33,665 nt of DNA from an uncultured Mycoplasmatota bacterium. Lineage in GTDB: Bacteria; Bacillota_I; Bacilli_A; RF39; UBA660. Numbering within the stretch: the first letter of the stretch is position 1; each line of letters begins with the position of its first letter. The translations under genes were made by a program, and so were the position numbers. Under the pieces are notes generated by a model. The model was not told the DNA's origin, ran no database searches, and saw nothing but the letters and a program-made list of their open reading frames with translations. This document shows positions 1 through 7,617 of this stretch, piece by piece. Location: the NCBI GenBank assembly GCA_947643405.1, contig CANRVY010000020.1, positions 1 through 33,665 on the forward strand. Reading direction: 5' to 3'.

Positions 1-19
1 TAACATTTATAATTTTAAA

Positions 20-53
20 AGACTGTTCACAAAAAATTATTTGTCAACAGTCT
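20..53 (-). terminator. Long stem-loop, probable terminator
   Basis: AGACTGTT (20-27) pairs with AACAGTCT (46-53). After one C-C mismatch the stem continues with ACAAA (29-33) and TTTGT (40-44). On the minus strand the stem is followed by TTTTAAAATT, a moderate T-run. It lies beyond another minus-strand terminator, so it may belong to a gene outside the window or be the end of a small mobile element. Confidence 0.4.
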
Positions 54-57
54 GAGA

Positions 58-81
58 AAAGCCTTTTTAAAGGCTTTTTTT
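58..81. terminator. Bidirectional rho-independent terminator
   Basis: A perfect 9-bp stem, AAAGCCTTT (58-66) with AAAGGCTTT (69-77), has a 2-nt loop. A T-run follows on the plus strand and an A-run precedes it, so it can work in both directions. It most likely ends a plus-strand gene that lies left of the window. Confidence 0.7.
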
Positions 82-163
82 ATTAAAACATAACATGCAT
101 ATTTTTAACATCTATGATAACTATAATAATTTATTCAATGATTTTTTATATTCTACCACAAAA

Positions 164-194
164 AACCTTGCTTCTTATATCAAGAAACAAGGTT
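164..194 (-). terminator. Terminator of the split lipoprotein gene
   Basis: AACCTTG (164-170) pairs with CAAGGTT (188-194), with a second block TTCTT/AAGAA inside. On the minus strand the stem is followed by TTTTTTG. It sits about 20 bases after the minus-strand stop codon at 216-218. Confidence 0.75.
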
Positions 195-215
195 CAATTT
201 TCATAAAGTACTTTT

Positions 216-1204
216 TCAACGTGGACATAATTGGTACTGGTATCCACCATCTATATTTTCGCCAAACTCTGTTTGTGAATTGAGATGATCCCCACTATCA
301 TTACTTATAACACCTGATGGCACCAAACTTTCATATGTGTCCTTATCCTTATGTGTTAATTCAAATTCTTTTGTTCCATCACTATTATATTCAAAAGTTA
401 TATTCCATAAGTTTGTATTTCCAAACGTTTCAACAAAACAGTCCGTTTTTGTAATTACTATTCTGAATATTTCATCACTACCTCGATTGAGATCATTTGA
501 GGGTAGGACGCCCTCTTTTAAAGGCGCAATTACGTTAATGATTGAACAGTTCTGCAAACTTCTAATTAAAGTACCATTTAAATCAATATCAGAATAATAA
601 ATGTTTACATTTATTTTATTTCCTGTATCTACTTTCAATTCAGAAGGGGCATAATATAATGAAACAGTTCCAACATTTTTATGAAATACTAATTCTTCTA
701 CCTCTTGTGGCATTTCTTGACAATCAACAATTACCTCTTTGGCATTTAAATTCGGTAATAAAGAAATTGCTGATCCTATATTACCAATGCCAATTCTTGG
801 CAATTGCGTTCTAGGATTATTTGCCACAAAATCACTAAGACTTTCTAAATCTGAATCAGTAGAGAAAGTAATGCAACCATCTTTTTTTATCAGCTCTTTC
901 ATAACATTGCTAAAGTTTTTTAATGTACTATTTGCTAGTGTTATCTCATTCACTCTTTCACTAATTCCTTCTAAATCTACATTTTCACTTCCAGATAATT
1001 TTATTGCAACATTTTCAAAATTTTCTGGAATATTTAATTTTGAAAAATCAATTTGGCTTTTATAATTTACAAAATTTAATATTAAATTTTTATTTTCATC
1101 CTTTTTAAAAGCGATTAATTGATTAATTGCATCATAGAACTGAGTTTCTGTATAAGTCCCACTTTCTAAATTTGGTTCCTGATTACATAAACTAATTTTT
1201 TTTT
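216..1204 (-). CDS. Downstream (shifted-frame) part of the repeat lipoprotein
   Basis: This frame is open from the A9 tract (1204) down to the stop at 216, about 329 codons, although its first possible start (GTG, 953-951) is far inside. Translated from the A9 tract it runs KKISLCNQEP... and then contains SQIDFSKLNIPE, FYDAINQL and VDLEG. These match NQIDFSKIELPE, FYDLLNQL and VSLNG in the first domain of the gene immediately upstream. There is no ribosome-binding site in front of GTG 953, and no promoter or terminator between the two frames. I therefore read it as the C-terminal half of one secreted repeat protein, reached only if one A is added at the tract or the ribosome shifts by -1. It would form a second copy of a leucine-rich or beta-solenoid-like surface domain. 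Function is unknown. It could also be a simple decay product or a sequencing error. Confidence 0.7.
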
Positions 1205-2446
1205 ATTATTTCCATTTTGAAAATATAACACATCTAAATTCATAGTACTATCAGTTGCAATCTTCATTGTATCTTCAATTGATAATTTAGATACTTGAAT
1301 TCCCACTATATTTTGATTATCATCATAAATAAACTTCGCGTCTGTATTTTGGTCTACAACAATTTTAGGTTCTCTTTCTTTAGACAATTGTACTTCTTCC
1401 ACACCATCTACTGGATTTGAAATTACAATATAAGGCGCTATGCTGGTTGTACTATATAAAGGCATTTTAAAATCTATTAATTCAATTCCATCAAAATAAA
1501 CATTTGTTAAGGCACCTATTGCAATATTTGTATTTAATACTTCTTCCATAGATGCATTTTCACTTTTTGAAAGATGTAACCTTTGTGTATTTTCATTTAT
1601 ATAAAGTATGTTATGAGTTGAATTTCCAGAAATTTGAACCCATATATTAATTGCATTCACTTCAGAAATTGAATAAAAATCTTTCCCCTCAAGGGTGATT
1701 GCAAATGTATCAAAGAAAAGCTCATTCGATCTTAAAATTTCTTTAATTTCATTCATATCCCCTTGTTCAATTGCTACACTGCCCTTTTTTTGCCCTATTT
1801 CCCTAATAATCTCATAAGAATCTAATGTAGAACAATTTATTTTTAAATCTTCTGTTTTTGTAGTTAAACCATTTAAACTTACATTTTTAGAATGATGAAC
1901 TTCAACATAGATTCCTTCTGGTAATTCAATTTTACTAAAATCAATTTGGTTCGAATAATTATTTAACACAATATGAATTTCATCTGCTTGATATTTTTTA
2001 AACAATTGATTTAATAAATCATAAAAAGTTTCATCTTCTAAAGATTCACATTTTTTTCCTTCTAATGTCATTGTAATTTGATACTCAGAAGTCAAACGAT
2101 GTCCTCCAACCCCTGCTGAAGGTGATGGAAATCTATCATTTATTGGACAATTTATTGCATCTCTTTGTATCTCTAAATCTATATAATCTGTTGCTTTTTC
2201 TTTTAAGGCCTCCACAAAATCTGAAAATGTTTCTAATTGTTCTCCAATTGCATTTGCCTCTTCATAATCTCCTGTTATAATATCCTCGTTTTCAAATTCA
2301 GAAAGTATTATCACATTCTCTGATGTTGCCTCCTCTCCCACTCTTTGTTGGCATCCTGCCATTGTTAATGTTGCCATTAAACTAAATGGTATTAAAACTG
2401 CTGCTCCTAATCTTCTCACACCATTATAAATTCTAAAATTTTTCAT
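1166..2446 (-). CDS. Secreted lipoprotein with repeat domain (N-terminal frame)
   Basis: 426 aa. The N-terminus has basic residues (MKNFRIYNGVRR), a hydrophobic stretch (LGAAVLIPFSLMATLTMA) and a lipobox ending at Cys (TMAGC, about residue 32), so the product should be exported and lipid-anchored. The rest is Asn/Ile/Glu-rich with alternating short strands (NQIDFSKIELPEG, NVSLNGL), suggesting a leucine-rich-repeat or beta-solenoid surface domain. I recognise no enzyme motif. The reading frame ends shortly after a run of nine A residues (KKK codons) with a nine-residue tail, LVYVIRNQI. The -1 frame continues for some 329 more codons with a second copy of the same domain, so this ORF is probably the short form of a protein of about 740 residues. 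The start is well supported: AAAGGGGGAAG lies 6-8 bases upstream, behind a strong promoter. Confidence 0.8.
   Translation of the reverse strand: MKNFRIYNGVRRLGAAVLIPFSLMATLTMAGCQQRVGEEATSENVIILSEFENEDIITGDYEEANAIGEQLETFSDFVEALKEKATDYIDLEIQRDAINCPINDRFPSPSAGVGGHRLTSEYQITMTLEGKKCESLEDETFYDLLNQLFKKYQADEIHIVLNNYSNQIDFSKIELPEGIYVEVHHSKNVSLNGLTTKTEDLKINCSTLDSYEIIREIGQKKGSVAIEQGDMNEIKEILRSNELFFDTFAITLEGKDFYSISEVNAINIWVQISGNSTHNILYINENTQRLHLSKSENASMEEVLNTNIAIGALTNVYFDGIELIDFKMPLYSTTSIAPYIVISNPVDGVEEVQLSKEREPKIVVDQNTDAKFIYDDNQNIVGIQVSKLSIEDTMKIATDSTMNLDVLYFQNGNNKKKLVYVIRNQI
1196..1204 (-). repeat. A9 homopolymer at the frame junction
   Basis: Nine T on the plus strand (A9 in the mRNA). With nine A the frame closes nine codons later. 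With ten A the frame is KKKISLCNQEP and stays open to 216. With eight A a TAG follows at once. This is the right geometry for slippage-controlled expression. Confidence 0.8.
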
Positions 2447-2470
2447 TGTCTTCCCCCTTTAATTGAACAT

Positions 2471-2499
2471 ATTCTAGCATTATAAAAAAGTTTTGTCAA
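2471..2499 (-). promoter_or_regulatory. Sigma-A-type promoter of the lipoprotein gene
   Basis: On the minus strand: TTGACA (2499-2494), a 17-base spacer, then TAGAAT (2476-2471). Shine-Dalgarno GGGGGAAG follows before ATG 2446. A perfect -35 with ideal spacing predicts strong expression. Confidence 0.75.
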
Positions 2500-2512
2500 A
2501 TTGAACAAAAAG

Positions 2513-2530
2513 AATCTAAAAATTTAGATT
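2513..2530. terminator. Terminator after the CofE-like gene
   Basis: AATCTAAA (2513-2520) pairs with TTTAGATT (2523-2530). On the minus strand it is followed by CTTTTTG, on the plus strand by TTTT. It lies just past the minus-strand stop at 2545 and just ahead of the next promoter. Confidence 0.65.
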
Positions 2531-2544
2531 TTTTCGTTACATTT

Positions 2545-3732
2545 TTATTCATCAGCTAAACTATCAAAATATCCTTGAATAAAGACTACTGGTGTTCCCT
2601 TATCTCCACTTCCAGAAGTTAAATCACACAGTGAACCTATTAAATCTGTATATCTTCTTGGCGTTGTTCCTTGTGTTACCATTTTTCCTTTTAAATTAGC
2701 TTCCTTTTCTTTAATCGTTTTACAAATAGAAGCTTTTAATTCATCACCTTTTAAATCTGCATATACATTATCTGAAACATATTTTAGCTTAATTTCATTC
2801 GGAGTTCCTTCTAAACCTTTTGTATAAGCAGGAGATACCACTGGATCAGCAAGTTCCCAAATCTTTCCAACTGGATCTTTAAAAGCCCCATCTCCATATA
2901 CCATAACTTCTATTTCTTTTCCCGTCTTCTCTTTCAATTCTTTTTGAATTTTTTCCACCAACTCTTGTCCATTCTTTGGGAATAATTTTAATCTTTCTTC
3001 TGTTGATTTATTGGAACCTAAAAGCCCATAATTAGGATTAAATCCACTTCCTTGAATTGATTCCTTTAAAATGTCATCTAATCCATATACATTTGCACCT
3101 TTTTTTTCTAACAAACGCTTTGTTGTTTTTCTTGTATGAATATCACATGCCAGAACATCTTTTGTATAGTCAAGAATCGCATCTGCATGATTTGAGAAAA
3201 CAAAATTTACTTCTGCTCCTTCTTTTTCTACTAACTCTCTATAAAAATCTACATAATTAATTCCTGTAAAAGGATGAACAATAGAACCAAATTTTTCTAA
3301 ATAAGATGTTTCATTTAATACATCTATATAAGGATTAATTCCATAATCTTCTAATAATTCATCATCAAACAAATGATTTCCTACTTCATCAGCTGGATAA
3401 CTAAGAAGTATTGTTACTTTTTTACAGCCTCTTGCAATTCCTTTCAAAATTAAAGAGAAACGATTTCTACTTAAAATTGGAAATACAACACCAACATGTC
3501 CACTTGAATATTTTTCTTTTATATCTGTTGCTACATCATCTACATTGGCATAATTTCCATCACTGATTGCTACTACTGCCTCTGTAATTCCAACAATATC
3601 ACGATTTCGGAATTCAAAATTCTCTGTTTTACTTGCTTCTAATAATGAATCAACCACAACAGACGCTAAATCCATTCCTTCCTTAATGATTGGGGTACGA
3701 ATCCCTCTTACAACTGTTCCAACATTTCTCAT
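2545..3732 (-). CDS. Coenzyme F420-0:L-glutamate ligase (CofE/FbiB)-family protein
   Basis: About 395 aa. The N-terminus (VGTVVRGIRTPIIKEG, GDIVGITEAVVA-like segment) and the late block YGDGAFKDP ... WELADPVVSPAYTKGL resemble the F420_ligase family, where CofE adds glutamate to F420-0 using GTP and a divalent metal. The length is greater than archaeal CofE (about 250 aa) but similar to the uncharacterised firmicute members. Nothing else in the window belongs to F420 synthesis, so the substrate here may be something else. I place the start at the second Met: GGAGGG lies 5 bases before ATG 3732, while the upstream ATG at 3744 contains that Shine-Dalgarno itself. A TATAAT at about 3765-3760 could be its -10. 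Confident of the family, not of the reaction. Confidence 0.7.
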   Translation of the reverse strand: MRNVGTVVRGIRTPIIKEGMDLASVVVDSLLEASKTENFEFRNRDIVGITEAVVAISDGNYANVDDVATDIKEKYSSGHVGVVFPILSRNRFSLILKGIARGCKKVTILLSYPADEVGNHLFDDELLEDYGINPYIDVLNETSYLEKFGSIVHPFTGINYVDFYRELVEKEGAEVNFVFSNHADAILDYTKDVLACDIHTRKTTKRLLEKKGANVYGLDDILKESIQGSGFNPNYGLLGSNKSTEERLKLFPKNGQELVEKIQKELKEKTGKEIEVMVYGDGAFKDPVGKIWELADPVVSPAYTKGLEGTPNEIKLKYVSDNVYADLKGDELKASICKTIKEKEANLKGKMVTQGTTPRRYTDLIGSLCDLTSGSGDKGTPVVFIQGYFDSLADE

Positions 3733-3773
3733 ATAACCCTCCATATCTATGTTACATCTTTATTATAGCAAAA

Positions 3774-3798
3774 AAAGGATAGCGAATGCTAGTCCTTT
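3774..3798 (-). terminator. Terminator of the SDR gene
   Basis: AAAGGA plus TAGC (3774-3783) pair with GCTA plus TCCTTT (3788-3798), with one bulged base. On the minus strand the stem runs into TTTTTTT. It directly abuts the stop codon at 3799-3801. Confidence 0.75.
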
Positions 3799-4683
3799 CT
3801 AGTGGTTTGCTTCACCTGACAATTCTTCAATCGTTTTACTTTGCGCTGATAATAAAGCCCCACTTGTCCAAGAAGATGTTAATCCATAATCAATATAAAT
3901 TAATTGTCCTGACATATAAGAGCAAATATCACTGCCAATAACTACCATTGGATATCCCATATTTTCTGGAGAAGCTGCATATCCATTCCAGCTTTTTAAA
4001 AAAATGTTAGATATCATTTCTTCTCCTTCTTTTAAGTCTCCTTTTGGACTTGTAGAACGATTAAAGTCTTCTGTTAACCCTGTCGTTGTATCCCCTGGAT
4101 TAATGACGTTCAAACGAATTTTTCTATCAATAAATTCTTTACTCATACATTTATAAGTAACATAGGATTCCAAACACTGTTTTGAAAATACATATGCACT
4201 TGCAATTAGTTCTGGATGTTCTTCATACCATTTCATCGCTTCTTCCCATGTAGGTAGATTGATTAACTCTACACATTTTTCATAAACTTGTTGCCATCCA
4301 AATCCTCCTACTGATGAAATATAGGTTACGGAACCATGGTCACTCATTCGTTCTAATAACTTTTCTGTCATGTATTTCTGACTATAAAAATTTACCTTTT
4401 GCACTAGCAATTCTTTCCCTGGAAAAAACGCAATTCCATGACATAAGAATAAAGCATCAATCTTATCTGGGAGCTCACTAATAACTCTATCAATTTCTTC
4501 CTTTTTGCTTAAATCTGCTTGCCATGACTTTATAACAGGTAAACAAACAGGATTGATATCAATAGCATACACATTCGCTCCCAATTCTATCAATAATTCT
4601 GTTGCTGCTTTACTCATACCAGAAGCAGAACCAGTAATCACGACATTCTTACCTTCATAACCAAATAACTTTTTTAAATCCAT
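3799..4683 (-). CDS. Short-chain dehydrogenase/reductase (hydroxysteroid/coniferyl-alcohol dehydrogenase-like)
   Basis: 294 aa, cytoplasmic NAD(P)H-dependent oxidoreductase with a Rossmann fold. The cofactor motif is TGSASGM (near residue 17), then an acidic residue after strand beta-2 (YAIDIN) that favours NAD(H). The catalytic Ser is in SSVGG, and Tyr and Lys are in YVFSK. Between Ser and Tyr there is an insertion of about 40 residues, and NPGDTTTGL follows the active site. That layout recalls bacterial 3-alpha-hydroxysteroid dehydrogenases and coniferyl-alcohol dehydrogenases rather than FabG. The substrate cannot be decided from sequence. The start is clear: AAAGGAGG lies 7 bases upstream of ATG, with TATAAT further up. 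It appears to be a single-gene unit. Confidence 0.75.
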   Translation of the reverse strand: MDLKKLFGYEGKNVVITGSASGMSKAATELLIELGANVYAIDINPVCLPVIKSWQADLSKKEEIDRVISELPDKIDALFLCHGIAFFPGKELLVQKVNFYSQKYMTEKLLERMSDHGSVTYISSVGGFGWQQVYEKCVELINLPTWEEAMKWYEEHPELIASAYVFSKQCLESYVTYKCMSKEFIDRKIRLNVINPGDTTTGLTEDFNRSTSPKGDLKEGEEMISNIFLKSWNGYAASPENMGYPMVVIGSDICSYMSGQLIYIDYGLTSSWTSGALLSAQSKTIEELSGEANH

Positions 4684-4763
4684 AATATCCTCCTTTATTA
4701 TTTGTTACTTTTATTATAACACATTTCTATTTACAATCCTTTTTTTATATAAAATTTCTAAAA

Positions 4764-4788
4764 AAAGAAAACTATCTATGTTTTCTTT
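4764..4788 (-). terminator. Terminator overlapping the end of the 122-aa gene
   Basis: A perfect 9-bp stem, AAAGAAAAC (4764-4772) with GTTTTCTTT (4780-4788), has a 7-nt loop and is followed on the minus strand by a T-run. The stop codon of the gene (4772-4774) lies inside it. Confidence 0.75.
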
Positions 4789-5140
4789 CTTCATCCCTTT
4801 TTTCCATTCCGTCCATAACAATACTTCTTCCAAGAAATTCTCTTTGCGCATTTACTAATCCCATTATATCTTTTGCAGTATATCCTTGATATCCTTTTGC
4901 TAGGGGATTAGTATAAACGATTTTATTTTGGCCCTCTAAAGTGACTTCCTCTATTGCTTGTGTAGTCCCTACAAATGGAATAACTCGGCTATCAACACTA
5001 ATAGAATCAAAAGGATAAACTCCATCTAGGACTCCAGTATAAACAACCTCTTCTCCCACTTGCCATACTTTCCAAGAAACTACCTCTCCTATTCTTCTAC
5101 TTAATGCTTCAAATTGTAAATTCGATAATTCTTCGCTCAT
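4772..5140 (-). CDS. Hypothetical protein, 122 aa
   Basis: A small soluble protein I do not recognise. It has no signal peptide or membrane segment. The middle is rich in short beta-type segments (VVSWKVWQVGEEVVYTG, SRVIPFVG, VTLEGQNKIVYTNP), suggesting a small beta-barrel, and the C-terminus is charged (MEKRDEERKHR). The start is supported by AGAGGGT about 7 bases before ATG 5140. It has its own terminator and lies between the SDR and the GNAT gene, all on the same strand, so no function follows from context. Confidence 0.6.
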   Translation of the reverse strand: MSEELSNLQFEALSRRIGEVVSWKVWQVGEEVVYTGVLDGVYPFDSISVDSRVIPFVGTTQAIEEVTLEGQNKIVYTNPLAKGYQGYTAKDIMGLVNAQREFLGRSIVMDGMEKRDEERKHR

Positions 5141-5196
5141 GTTTTACCCTCTTTTCCTTCTATAATATACCATATTCAAAAATAAGATACAAGAAA

Positions 5197-5216
5197 AAAT
5201 GTCAAACTTGACATTT
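5197..5216 (-). terminator. Terminator of the GNAT gene
   Basis: A perfect 9-bp stem, AAATGTCAA with TTGACATTT, has a 2-base loop and is followed on the minus strand by TTTTTTC. It begins at the stop codon of the acetyltransferase gene. Confidence 0.75.
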
Positions 5217-5652
5217 ATAACTCTTTTACTAAATAAATCTCGTTGTTTAAAATATTCTCTTGTTCTTCTATTCTTGTAAAATTCCAACCATTTTTTACTA
5301 AATAAGAAAGCATATCTCGCTTATCATTTCTAGTTTTTATAGTTACCTTTTGATAACCTCCTTTTTTGCTCCATTCAAAGAAATAATCAAACATTTTTGT
5401 TAAAGCACCAATTCTTCTGTAACGATAATCCACCCCTGCTAACCAACAATAAAAGCTTCCATTTTCTTCTTTTTCATATCCAATCATATATCCAATAGGT
5501 TCTTGATTAAAATAAGCAGCAATCACTAGATGTTTCTCATTCTGATACCTTTCTAGGAAAAAAGATGCTGGAGCATTTGGGTCATCAAATTCTACAATAT
5601 TGGGATGGACTTTCAAAATATCTTTTATATCTGTTTCTTCCACCGTTATCAT
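5215..5652 (-). CDS. GNAT-family N-acetyltransferase
   Basis: About 145 aa, the usual GNAT length. The central AGVDYRYRRIGALTKMF matches the acetyl-CoA pyrophosphate-binding motif A (V-x-x-x-x-R-x-x-G-x-G/A). It is preceded by the two strands VIAAYFNQEPIGYMIGY and followed by VTIKTRNDKRDMLSYLVKNGW, which resembles motif B. It should transfer an acetyl group to an amine; the acceptor is unknown. I start it at ATG 5652, which has GAGGTG 6 bases upstream. The ATG at 5670 overlaps a TATAAT (5674-5669) that looks like the -10, so it would not be transcribed from that promoter. Confidence 0.75.
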   Translation of the reverse strand: MITVEETDIKDILKVHPNIVEFDDPNAPASFFLERYQNEKHLVIAAYFNQEPIGYMIGYEKEENGSFYCWLAGVDYRYRRIGALTKMFDYFFEWSKKGGYQKVTIKTRNDKRDMLSYLVKNGWNFTRIEEQENILNNEIYLVKEL

Positions 5653-5687
5653 AATACACCTCATGTTCATTATAGCACACTTTTTTG

Positions 5688-6311
5688 TTAAAATTCTTTT
5701 TTCTCATAAATATGCTTTGATAATATATAAGAGCCTATTAATATTAAAATAGATACAATGATAATTAGAATCATACTATATTGTTCTAAAAACGAAATCA
5801 TATCTTTAGGAATATTTATTGATTTCAGTAAAATTGTGAATAATGAAACTCCTAAAAATGTAATTACAAACATTGCGATCCTACCTTTTTCATTGCCAAA
5901 CTTAAAAATAATAGGATAGGTAATAGAAATTAATAAAATAACTGCAAAAATTGATCCTCCCATTGTCCCAACTATTTCTTCTAGGTTCAATTGATTTCTA
6001 ACTATCCCTATCACAATGGATAAAATTGACGCGATTGCAACAGAAATCAATAATAAAATAATAGTTGTTACATATTTGGCACCTACAACATGTTTTCTGC
6101 CATTTGGAAGTGTTATAGCATAACTATCCCATTTGTTATATTCATCATAACTAAAAGTAGATAGAAATAATACGACACTGATAAAAGATGGTAAGAATGC
6201 TAAATTGATATCTTGAAAAAGTGCCATTCCAATTAACACAACTAACATAACACCTACTGCTTTCATATTGCCTTTAATTAAAAATAAATCTTTTTTTATA
6301 AACCCTAACAT
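5688..6311 (-). CDS. ABC-2 type transporter permease
   Basis: 207 aa with about six hydrophobic segments (for example AVGVMLVVLIGMALF, TIILLLISVAIASIL, IFAVILLISITYPIIF, MFVITFLGVSLFTILL, ILIIIVSILILIGSYIL). SYDEYNKWDSYAITLPNGRKHVVGAKY after the second segment is typical of the ABC2_membrane_5 (BcrB/YtrC-like) permeases paired with GntR/YtrA regulators. It would form the membrane part of an exporter with the ATPase encoded just before it. Its ATG overlaps the last codons of the ATPase gene, and the Shine-Dalgarno GGGGGAA lies within that gene, so the two are probably translationally coupled. The substrate is unknown; relatives act in cell-envelope stress or peptide resistance. Confidence 0.85.
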   Translation of the reverse strand: MLGFIKKDLFLIKGNMKAVGVMLVVLIGMALFQDINLAFLPSFISVVLFLSTFSYDEYNKWDSYAITLPNGRKHVVGAKYVTTIILLLISVAIASILSIVIGIVRNQLNLEEIVGTMGGSIFAVILLISITYPIIFKFGNEKGRIAMFVITFLGVSLFTILLKSINIPKDMISFLEQYSMILIIIVSILILIGSYILSKHIYEKKEF

Positions 6312-7165
6312 GATTTTTCCCCCTTTATCATCAAAACCATAAGTTCTTCTAATGTAATTTTATCAATCACAAAATTGGCATATTTTTTTAATAATTTATT
6401 TCTATCACCAATCAAAATTTCATATCCATATTTATTTTTCTTATATTGCATGATATCTTCTGGCATAATCATAGAAAACTCATTTAAAGAACATTTTAAA
6501 ATTCCATATTCTTCTAGCAATTCATCTCTATCTTTATGTAATAATATTTTTCCCTTATCAATAAAAACAATTTGATCTGCAATATGTTCTAAATCACTTG
6601 TAATATGAGTGGATAACAAAATAGTATGTTCTTCATCCTTGATAAAATTTAAAAAGATGTCCAATACTTCACTTCTTACTACTGGGTCAAGTCCACTTGT
6701 TGGTTCATCCAATATCAGCAATTTTGGATGATGAGAAAGAGCGGTTGCTATTTCAAGTTTCTTTCTCATTCCTTTGGATAATGTTTTAATCGCTTTATCA
6801 AATGGTAAGTTAAAATCTTGAATATATTTTCTAAATAATTTTTCATCCCATTTTGAATAAATTGATTTCATGGTTGAATTAATATCTTTGGCAGTTAACA
6901 ATTCAGGAAAGAAGGAATTATCTAGCACAACTCCAATTTCTTCTTGAATCAGATTGTTGTCTCCAATTTCCTGTCCAAACAATTTAATACTTCCTTGTTC
7001 TTTTTTAATGATATTTAAAATAGATTTAATCAAAGTTGTTTTTCCTGCACCATTTTCTCCAATTAGACCAATAATACAACCACTTGGAATTTCCAAATTG
7101 ATTCTTCCAAGTTCAAATTTTTCATATTTTTTTACTAAATCTTTTATCTCTATTACATTTTTCAT
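6305..7165 (-). CDS. ABC transporter ATP-binding protein
   Basis: 286 aa. Walker A is GENGAGKTT (near residue 36), Q-loop region EEIGVVLD, signature LSKGMRKK (a degenerate LSGGQ of the type usual for ABC-2 exporters), Walker B LLILDEPTSGLDP, and H-loop LLSTH. The last 90 residues form an accessory domain. It supplies ATP hydrolysis for the permease downstream. Its start overlaps the stop of the GntR gene (ATGA at 7165-7162) and its end overlaps the permease start, giving a three-gene coupled operon, gntR-ATPase-permease, the same order as in the ytr/bce-like loci of Firmicutes. Confidence 0.92.
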   Translation of the reverse strand: MKNVIEIKDLVKKYEKFELGRINLEIPSGCIIGLIGENGAGKTTLIKSILNIIKKEQGSIKLFGQEIGDNNLIQEEIGVVLDNSFFPELLTAKDINSTMKSIYSKWDEKLFRKYIQDFNLPFDKAIKTLSKGMRKKLEIATALSHHPKLLILDEPTSGLDPVVRSEVLDIFLNFIKDEEHTILLSTHITSDLEHIADQIVFIDKGKILLHKDRDELLEEYGILKCSLNEFSMIMPEDIMQYKKNKYGYEILIGDRNKLLKKYANFVIDKITLEELMVLMIKGEKSC

Positions 7166-7539
7166 ATTTCACTCTCCATTAAAAATTCTAGTATGTCATA
7201 GACTTCTTTTTTCTCTATTCCAAAACGTTCTCTAATTTCAATTGCTTTTAAGATATGCTCTTCTATTTCTTTTTTGGCTTGTTCTTTAGCAAGTTCCATA
7301 TTTTGGGGTGCTACAAAAGTCCCCTTCCCTTGCACAGAAATAATATAGCCATCTTTTTCTAGTTCATCATAAGCCTTTTTTATTGTCATAACGCTAATCC
7401 TAATATCAACAGCTAAATTTCGGATAGAAGGAAGTGGTGCTCCCTCTTTTAATTCTCCACTCATAATTTGGTCAATCATGGCATTTTTAATCTGTTCATA
7501 AATTGGAATTGGACTACTATTGCAAATAATCAATTTCAT
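7162..7539 (-). CDS. GntR-family transcriptional regulator (YtrA subfamily)
   Basis: 125 aa. An N-terminal winged helix of GntR type (PIYEQIKNAMIDQIMSG, LPSIRNLAVDIRISVMTIKKAYDELEKDGYI, GKGTFV) is followed by only about 50 residues of helix, the short C-terminal domain that defines the YtrA subfamily. Such proteins repress their own operon, usually an ABC exporter, and release DNA on envelope stress. AGAGGTG lies about 5 bases before the ATG. It is the first gene of the operon, and its promoter carries a good inverted repeat that is likely its own operator. Confidence 0.9.
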   Translation of the reverse strand: MKLIICNSSPIPIYEQIKNAMIDQIMSGELKEGAPLPSIRNLAVDIRISVMTIKKAYDELEKDGYIISVQGKGTFVAPQNMELAKEQAKKEIEEHILKAIEIRERFGIEKKEVYDILEFLMESEI

Positions 7540-7552
7540 ATATCACCTCTAA

Positions 7553-7592
7553 CTGTTATAACAATAATATAACAGTATATAACATTTGTCAA
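7553..7592 (-). promoter_or_regulatory. Promoter and probable GntR operator
   Basis: Minus-strand promoter: TTGACA (7592-7587), 17-base spacer, TATTAT (7569-7564). Over the -10 sits a perfect inverted repeat, CTGTTATA (7553-7560) and TATAACAG (7568-7575). A further half-site, TATATAACA (7576-7584), lies in the spacer. Repressor bound here would block RNA polymerase, fitting autorepression by the YtrA-type protein. Confidence 0.75.
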
Positions 7593-7593
7593 T

Positions 7594-7616
7594 AAAAAAA
7601 TTATCAAAATGATAAT
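7594..7616 (-). terminator. Terminator after the decayed gene
   Basis: ATTATC (7600-7605) pairs with GATAAT (7611-7616), with TTTTTTT following on the minus strand. It is located two bases past the last stop codon of the pseudogene and just ahead of the GntR promoter. Confidence 0.6.
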
Positions 7617-7617
7617 T

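Noticed and set aside
337-1065. Plus-strand open frames opposite the lipoprotein gene
   Set aside because: They are mirror frames of an AT-rich coding region, with no ribosome-binding sites and no sensible protein character.
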